From assembly GCF_036346105.1 (NCBI RefSeq), contig NZ_CP107811.1, positions 372,001-436,000 on the forward strand: a DNA stretch of 64,000 nt. The letters run 5' to 3'. The notes below the pieces were generated by a model. It did not search any database and was not told where the DNA came from. It saw only the letters and a list, made by a program, of their open reading frames with translations. A program made the position numbers and the translations under genes. This DNA is from Streptomyces sp. NBC_00539. GTDB lineage: Bacteria > Actinomycetota > Actinomycetes > Streptomycetales > Streptomycetaceae. This document shows, piece after piece, positions 59,370 to 64,000 of the stretch (position 1 is the stretch's first letter; each line of letters begins with the position of its first letter).

Positions 59370-60664
59370 GCGGTCGGCCTCTCGTCGAGGACCCGTACGA
59401 GCTTGCCCGTGCGGGGGTTCACGGCGAGGTCGCGGTGGCGTGCCCATTCCACGGTCGGCGGGTGCACGAACCCGGCGCGCACGCTGTCGGGGTAGAGCGG
59501 TCGTGCGGTTTCCAGCTCGGCGAGGACGGCTTGCGCCAGGGTCCGCAGGCCGTCTGCGGGCTCACCGCACGCCCCGCTCGAAGCGCCGTCGTCGCCCGGT
59601 GCCGTCGCCAGCCGCAGGACGAGCCCGTCACGGCCGTCCCAGCGCCGCACCACGAGTTGCAGGCCGACCACGCGCCCGGCGGTGTCCGCGGCGGCGACGG
59701 CGTTCTGGACGTCCTGGGTGTAGAGGGAGACCGGCCCGACGCGTACGCCCTCCTCCGCACGACCGAGGATCCGGAAGTGTCCGGGGCCGGTGCCCGTCCA
59801 TTCGGCCCGGTCTCCGGCGGGGAACCGGATGATCGGCATCAGGCGGCGGAAGAGGCTGGTGACGACGACCCGGCCGGGCCGGCCCGGCTCGGTGACGGGC
59901 TCGCCGGTGGCGTCGTCCAGGATCTCCACGACGGTGTACGGCGAGAAGGGCCGGTGCACCCGGGTGTCGGAGCCGGGTACCGGACGGCCGAGCAGCCCGG
60001 CATCAACGCTCGCGTATCCGATGGAACGTGCCTCGGCACGGGGGAACGCGGCGGCCAGCAGGCGCCGCTGGTCCTCGAACAGGGCTTCGCCGCCGAAGAG
60101 GAGCAGTTCCACCGAGTCGAGCCGGACACCTCCGGAGACGACCTGCTCGGCGAGCCGGCACAGGGTGGTGGGCGTGCCGGCCAGGACCTGTGCGGAGAGT
60201 TCGCGCAGTGTGGGGATCGTCGATTCCAGAGGCGCTCCGCCGCCGATGGGCAGGCGGACGTTGTCCACCGGCGCGTGGGCGAGCGAGTCGAGGACGAAGA
60301 GGAAGCTGGCGTACAGCTCCCCGGCGTAGAAGAGGTCGGCCACGCGGTGCCCCGGGCGCAGACCCGCGTCCACGAGCCCCTGTCCGAATGAGGTGACGAA
60401 GGTGCGCCACTCGTCCCGCGTGTAGACGGAGAACTTGGGGGACCCCGTGGTGCCGCCGGTCTTGTAGACGGTGGCCTCGCTGAGCGGGCCGGTCAGGACG
60501 CGGTTGTCGCGCAGGGTGTTGGCCGCCCAGAAGTCCTGCTGGTCGATCACCGGCAGGTCGGTGAGGCGGTCGGCGTGCGGCGGCAGGGACGCGTACAGAT
60601 CACGGTAATAGGGCGAGTTGTGACGGGCGAAACGTATGAGGTCCGGGAGTTGCTGGGCGGACAT
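59366..60664 (-). CDS. CapK/PaaK-type adenylate-forming ligase
   Basis: 432 residues from ATG 60664 (AGGCAAAGG before it); an in-frame extension to 60763 has no conserved sequence. N-terminal LPDLIRFARHNSPYYRDLYA is the family hallmark, followed by the adenylation loop VYKTGGTTGSPKFSVYTRDE (about residues 65-84), VELLLFGGEALFEDQ, and the C-terminal NPRTGKLVRVLDE with the catalytic Lys. It activates a carboxylic acid as AMP ester, possibly transferring it to CoA or a protein. First gene of the operon with LuxE and the LuxC fusion, so the cluster has three adenylating domains. Confidence 0.9.
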   Translation of the reverse strand: MSAQQLPDLIRFARHNSPYYRDLYASLPPHADRLTDLPVIDQQDFWAANTLRDNRVLTGPLSEATVYKTGGTTGSPKFSVYTRDEWRTFVTSFGQGLVDAGLRPGHRVADLFYAGELYASFLFVLDSLAHAPVDNVRLPIGGGAPLESTIPTLRELSAQVLAGTPTTLCRLAEQVVSGGVRLDSVELLLFGGEALFEDQRRLLAAAFPRAEARSIGYASVDAGLLGRPVPGSDTRVHRPFSPYTVVEILDDATGEPVTEPGRPGRVVVTSLFRRLMPIIRFPAGDRAEWTGTGPGHFRILGRAEEGVRVGPVSLYTQDVQNAVAAADTAGRVVGLQLVVRRWDGRDGLVLRLATAPGDDGASSGACGEPADGLRTLAQAVLAELETARPLYPDSVRAGFVHPPTVEWARHRDLAVNPRTGKLVRVLDERPTA

Positions 60665-60973
60665 GGGCCTTTGCCTAGGTGACGGGAGCGGGAGCGGAAG
60701 GAGGAACGGGGCTTGGGCGCCCCCGCCTTCTCGCATGCACGCCCGAAGCTGACGTGCGGTCATGATGATGAAACATCAATGCGGTTGTCACCAAATCGAC
60801 CAAGTTTTCCGGCCAATTGGGCCAGATTCAACAATATTTTCTGCCCTGCGGGCCCAAGGGCCCCCGTCTCCGGTAAGTCGGCGGTCGCTCGTCGAAGCCG
60901 CCCCAACCGGCCCAAGTGAGGTCAATAGGATGACCGATGCGCCATACAGACGGCTCCCCACCAGGAAGGCACC
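60665..60973. other. 309-bp divergent control region of the CapK operon and the RDD gene
   Basis: An AT-rich island at 60765-60845 is exceptional for this GC-rich DNA and probably holds the operon promoter(s). It contains a GGCCAATTGGGCC near-palindrome (about 60812-60825). TAGGAT at 60926-60931 fits a -10 for the RDD gene. No open frame with coding character was seen. Confidence 0.5.
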
Positions 60974-61558
60974 ATGTCGATCCCCCCGCAGCACCCGCAG
61001 TACCCGCAGCACCCCCAGTCCTCCCCCGCCGGACCGCACCGGTCCGCCCCCCTGCCGCAGTTCCAGCCGTCCCACGGCCAGGCGTACGGGTATCCGGCGC
61101 CCGGCTCGGTGCCCGCGGGCCCCGCCTACGGAGTGCCGGCCGGCCTGGCGCACATCGGTGCCCGGTTCGGTGCCCGGGTGCTCGACGTGATCTTCTGGTA
61201 CATCGGGTACTTCGTCCTGGCCATCCCCGTGATGATGTGGATCGACGCGGACGGCGGCGCCCCCGCGGTGGCCCTGCTCATAGCCTGGCTCGCCATCTCC
61301 TTCGTCCTGTACTTCGCCCTGCCGGTGTGGAAGTTCGGGTCCACGCTGGGCAAGCGCATCTGCGGGATCCGCGTCGTGCGCCGGGAGACCGCGGCCCCGG
61401 TGGGGTTCTGGCGCGCCGCCGGGCGTGAGGCGTTCTGGCTGGTGGCCGTCTTCGTACCCGTGCTCGGATTCCTCAACCCGCTGTGGTGCTGCTGGGACAG
61501 GCCCTACCAGCAGTGCCTGCACGACAAGGTCGCCGACACCATGGCCGTCGTACGCTGA
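60974..61558 (+). CDS. RDD-family membrane protein
   Basis: 194 residues from ATG 60974 with site AGGAAGG. A Pro/Gln/Ser-rich cytoplasmic N-terminus (~55 residues) precedes the RDD domain: ARFGARVLDVIFWYIGYFVL (R and D of the motif), a second helix VALLIAWLAISFVLYFALP, WKFGSTLGKRICGIRVV, and the third helix with DRPYQQCLHDKVADTMAV. Function unclear; some RDD proteins are thought to be transporters or antiporters. It is divergent from the CapK operon. Confidence 0.9.
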   Translation: MSIPPQHPQYPQHPQSSPAGPHRSAPLPQFQPSHGQAYGYPAPGSVPAGPAYGVPAGLAHIGARFGARVLDVIFWYIGYFVLAIPVMMWIDADGGAPAVALLIAWLAISFVLYFALPVWKFGSTLGKRICGIRVVRRETAAPVGFWRAAGREAFWLVAVFVPVLGFLNPLWCCWDRPYQQCLHDKVADTMAVVR

Positions 61559-61741
61559 GCGGCGCCCGGACTGACGGCGCAGGCCGCCCCCCGGGGGTGG
61601 CGCTCTGTTCCGGCCCCCCTTCGCGGGGTGAGCCGCCCGCCCGACGGCGTTGCGCAGCCGGTGTGCTTCGCCGACGATGCTCCAAGGCCCGACGGTCCGG
61701 ATTCCACCGGGCCGGATCAGGGTCGGCGAACAGGGGAAACT

Positions 61742-62110
61742 GTGACAAAGAACAGCAATCGGCACAAGCATCCCGTAGCGGCGGCACTCATACCGCTCTT
61801 CGTAGTGGCAGGGCTGCTGCTGGGCCCCGCGGCAGTGGCCACGGCGGCCGTGCCGACCGCCCGGCAGGCTCCGGCCGCGGCGGCACTCGCGCAGCGCGGC
61901 CTCCCCGCGGGCGCCAACGTGGCGACCGCTCTCCACGCGGCGCCGACGTCCACCCAGGCCAAGGCCGTCACGGGGAACAAGAAGAGCAAGAAGAGCAAGA
62001 AGAAGAAGGGCGGGCTCTTCAAGAAGCTCCTGATCGTCGTGGTCATCGTCGTCGTGCTGCTCGTCGTCCTGTACGGGGTCCGCCGGGCCCTGCGCCGCAG
62101 GTCGGCCTAG
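61742..62110 (+). CDS. Lysine-rich membrane-anchored exported protein
   Basis: 122 residues from GTG 61742; upstream in-frame codons are without a site. Signal peptide with HPVAAALIPLFVVAGLLLG and cleavage near ATAAVP, an Ala-rich middle with QRGLPAGANVATALHAAP, then KKSKKSKKKKGG directly before a membrane helix LLIVVVIVVVLLVVLYGV and a cytoplasmic tail RRALRRRSA. Positive charge on both sides of the helix is odd. It resembles wall or surface anchors in layout, but no sortase motif is definite. Function unknown. Confidence 0.75.
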   Translation: MTKNSNRHKHPVAAALIPLFVVAGLLLGPAAVATAAVPTARQAPAAAALAQRGLPAGANVATALHAAPTSTQAKAVTGNKKSKKSKKKKGGLFKKLLIVVVIVVVLLVVLYGVRRALRRRSA

Positions 62111-62116
62111 GGCGCC

Positions 62117-62142
62117 TGTCCGGGCGATCCATCGCCCGGACA
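62117..62142. terminator. Hairpin terminator
   Basis: Perfect 12-bp arms 62117-62128 and 62131-62142, loop of 2 nt, 7 bp after the stop of the Lys-rich protein gene and in front of the convergent hydrolase gene end. Confidence 0.8.
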
Positions 62143-62201
62143 TCGCCCGGGAGCGTTCGTCAGCGCCCGGCCGCGCCCTCGTGCCGGTCTCCGCCGGCCG
62201 T

Positions 62202-63599
62202 TCAGCTTCCCGACAAGGTGTGCTGGAGCCAGTCGAAGACGACTTCGCAGTGCAGTTGCGGAGCCATCGGGGAGCAGTGGAGCTGTGCGCCCTCGGCCGC
62301 CGTCAGCTTCACGTAGTCCTTGGGCCCGGTGAGCATGTCGTACAGCCGGCGCGGCTGGCCGGGGTAGAACTGCTCGTCGTCGTAGTCCAGTACGAGGGTG
62401 GGTGCCTTGATGCGGCCGACGACATCGGTGATCGCCAGGGCACGGATGCGGGTGGCCGGGGTGTAGAAGTCCGTGAACAGCTTGCCCTGACGGGCTTCCA
62501 GCATGGCCGGCACGGAGAAGGGTTCGAAGCGCTTCTTCATGACCGCGGCCGCGGCCGGAGGCAGTTCGGGCACGACCTCCTTGTTCCAGATGTCGTTCGT
62601 CTGCTCCTTGCCCGGAGTGAGGATCTTGCGGATCTCGGCAGGGAAGCCGAGCCAGGGCTCGATGCAGCCCGGCATGGCCACCAGCGCCGCGATCCGCTCC
62701 TCGAAGGCCGCCGCGCGAGGGGCCAGATCACCCGCCATGCTCAGACCGGTCAGGGCGATCTTGCGGGGGTCCACGTCCGGGCGGGCCGACAACCAGTCGA
62801 CGAGGGGGCTGACGACCTTCTCCCAGGTGGGGGTGAACACCACGCGGTCGACGAAGAGCAACTGCCCCTGGCCCGGACCGTCGTAGACGAGCGCGTTCCA
62901 GCCGCGTGCGAGCGCCGCCGGCACGCCGTAGGTCCACATGTCCACGTTCTGGCCGTCGCTGCCGTTCGTCAGGATGACGGTGGGACGGGGGGTCTTCGCC
63001 TCGTCGGGCCGGAAGAACCACACCGGCAGCGGCGTGCTGCCGTAGGGGACGGTCGCCTTGACCGCGGCCGGCTCACACAGGTCGCAGAAGGTGTCCCAGG
63101 CGTCGCGCCCGGACTTGTAGAGCTGTTCCTCGCTGCCCGGGGCGTCGGAGCCGAGGACGAAGAACAGCGCCTGGCCGTAGTACTGGGCGGCACGCAGTGC
63201 CCTGAACCGTTTGGTCTGACCGTCGGCCGGTGCTCCCGGGGGCGCCTTGAGGAGCTGGTCGCCGAGCTTGCGGAAGGTGTCGACGTACGTCTGCGCGGAC
63301 AGGCCGGCCCCGTTGATCGCGTTCACGGCGGTGAGCACCTCGCCCACCTCGCTGCTGCCGGCGCCGGCACCACCGAGGGCCAAGAGGCCGTTGAAGTTGT
63401 ACGCCGGGTCCTGGAAGAGCGTCATCACGCCGGGGGTGGGGCCGCCGGTTGGCCGGCCGGGTGACGCCGGGCCGCTGGGGCTGGGGCCCGGCGCGGCGGG
63501 TGCGCCGGCGGGGGCGCATCCCGCGGCCAGCACCGCCCCGGTTCCGACGGTGAGCAGGGCGCGCCGCGTGGGCCCGGGGTCGTTCGGTACGCGCTTCAT
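62202..63599 (-). CDS. Tat/lipoprotein alpha/beta hydrolase
   Basis: 465 residues from ATG 63599. N-terminal TRRALLTVGTGAVLAAGC combines twin arginines with a lipobox (AAGC), so export by Tat and lipid anchoring are likely. A Pro/Ser/Gly linker follows. The hydrolase part: LPVWFFRPDEAKTPRPTVIL, NALVYDGPGQGQ and the nucleophile elbow IALTGLSMAGDLAPRAAAFE, then PTLVLDYDDEQFYP (acid) and GAQLHCSP (His). It resembles the FrsA/dipeptidyl-peptidase-like cutinase-type proteins. Substrate unknown; a peptidase or esterase at the cell surface. Confidence 0.88.
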   Translation of the reverse strand: MKRVPNDPGPTRRALLTVGTGAVLAAGCAPAGAPAAPGPSPSGPASPGRPTGGPTPGVMTLFQDPAYNFNGLLALGGAGAGSSEVGEVLTAVNAINGAGLSAQTYVDTFRKLGDQLLKAPPGAPADGQTKRFRALRAAQYYGQALFFVLGSDAPGSEEQLYKSGRDAWDTFCDLCEPAAVKATVPYGSTPLPVWFFRPDEAKTPRPTVILTNGSDGQNVDMWTYGVPAALARGWNALVYDGPGQGQLLFVDRVVFTPTWEKVVSPLVDWLSARPDVDPRKIALTGLSMAGDLAPRAAAFEERIAALVAMPGCIEPWLGFPAEIRKILTPGKEQTNDIWNKEVVPELPPAAAAVMKKRFEPFSVPAMLEARQGKLFTDFYTPATRIRALAITDVVGRIKAPTLVLDYDDEQFYPGQPRRLYDMLTGPKDYVKLTAAEGAQLHCSPMAPQLHCEVVFDWLQHTLSGS

Positions 63600-63775
63600 A
63601 CCGTCCGAACCTAGCGACGATCCGCAGCGCCGACCTCCCGCCTGGTCCGAACGGCGGATGCGCCGCCCGCGGTGGGGGTGCGCGCCGGCGGCCGGGGGGT
63701 GCCGCCGGGACGCGCATGTCCGTCCCCCGTCGGGGCACCCGCTCGACAGGCTCTTCGACGCTGGAGGTGCTGGAC

Positions 63776-63958
63776 ATGACGAGCGCTAGGGTGGTCGACC
63801 ATTTCCCCGCAGGCGGGCCGCGGGGCAGCTGGCCCGCCGAGGAGGCCGCTGCCGAGCGGTGCGCGCGGGGTGAGCCGGCGCGGGTGGTGATGGACCTGGA
63901 ACGGGACGCGTTCCTCGTCGTCATCGGCGAGCAGCCCGGAGCCTCCTCCGGGCTCTGA
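63776..63958 (+). CDS. Small hypothetical protein
   Basis: 60 residues from ATG 63776 with GGAGGTG ten nt before it. The sequence TSARVVDHFPAGGPRGSWP and RVVMDLERDAFLVVIGEQPG looks like a compact small protein: an acidic/basic alpha segment and a beta strand DAFLVVIGE. I do not recognise a named family but the good site and non-random composition favour a real gene. It lies at the right end, divergent from the hydrolase. Confidence 0.6.
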   Translation: MTSARVVDHFPAGGPRGSWPAEEAAAERCARGEPARVVMDLERDAFLVVIGEQPGASSGL

Positions 63959-64000
63959 TACGACACCACGCGAGCCGGACCGGCCGGAACGCGGCCCCGT

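Noticed and set aside
60665-60763. N-terminal extension of the CapK ligase
   Set aside because: The family starts at the LPDLIRFARHNSPYY region; the added residues are Pro/Leu-rich and unconserved.
61585-61605. GC hairpin after the RDD gene
   Set aside because: Arms depend on a wobble pair and the loop is almost absent, so support is weak.
1-64000. tRNA, rRNA, CRISPR array, insertion sequences, phage or integrase genes
   Set aside because: None was recognised: no transposase or integrase motif, no regularly spaced repeats and no cloverleaf-like sequence were noticed by eye. A dedicated search could still find small RNAs.

Overview
The window reads as chromosomal DNA of a Streptomyces-like actinomycete. 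Coding frames are very GC-rich, GTG starts are common, most operons are joined by 1-4 base stop/start overlaps, and several genes are actinobacterial by family (mycothiol-dependent isomerase-type protein, ECF41 sigma factor, WYL regulator, M56/BlaI pair, PGM1-type ligase). I saw no rRNA, tRNA, CRISPR array, insertion sequence or phage gene. The gene mix (regulator plus one or two enzymes, exporters, two biosynthetic islands) suits an accessory chromosome arm.

Layout. (1) 1-9.9 kb is an unfamiliar small-molecule cluster. On the minus strand lie an MFS exporter, a proline-iminopeptidase-like hydrolase, a SAM methyltransferase, a PGM1-type ATP-grasp ligase, a SET-domain protein, a KamA-type radical SAM aminomutase and a truncated saccharopine-dehydrogenase-like protein. 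Divergently lie a second ATP-grasp ligase and a FemAB/BioF2-like acyltransferase. It has three candidate amide-bond enzymes and no NRPS or PKS. (2) 9.9-12.9 kb holds a secreted SRPBCC protein and an ECF41 sigma factor translationally coupled to a flavin oxidoreductase, with a match to the ECF41 promoter in front. (3) 13-22 kb is a set of small units: MarR with a SnoaL-like protein and an SDR, a racemase-superfamily protein, a YihY membrane protein, a secreted serine hydrolase and a mycothiol-isomerase-like protein. (4) 22.3-28.7 kb is a cell-surface thiol-redox island: CAP-domain protein, small anchored protein, DsbD-gamma-like lipoprotein, frameshifted TlpA-like lipoprotein, DsbD-alpha-like lipoprotein and an OmpR-type two-component system. 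Two of its promoters carry the same 11-bp-spaced direct repeat at the same distance from the -10. (5) 28.8-34 kb holds TetR/MFS/cupin and LysR/cupin modules. (6) 33.9-36.4 kb holds uppP divergent from a BlaI/M56 pair, with three related 18-bp operators between them. (7) 36.4-46 kb holds a LysR-controlled reductase pair, a fusion of a YbdK-like ligase with a 2-oxoglutarate dioxygenase, a lipase, a DUF2975/HTH pair and an exported RidA. (8) 46.4-52.9 kb holds a class A beta-lactamase, an SDR, a WYL regulator with a frameshifted 3-prime end, and a CPBP protease/histidine kinase/LuxR regulator operon. (9) 53.1-60.7 kb is a five-gene overlapping operon, CapK ligase / MFS / GNAT / LuxE / LuxC-CapK fusion, which looks like a carboxylic-acid-to-aldehyde reductase cluster. 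(10) 61-64 kb holds an RDD protein, a Lys-rich membrane protein, a Tat/lipoprotein hydrolase and a small conserved-looking protein.

The parts most likely to be undescribed are the two biosynthetic islands (1-9.9 kb and 53.1-60.7 kb), the redox island with its repeat boxes, and the ligase-dioxygenase fusion. Two genes (TlpA-like at 25.1 kb, WYL at 49.1 kb) show frame breaks in a G run or a CG repeat, so single-base sequence errors must be excluded first.
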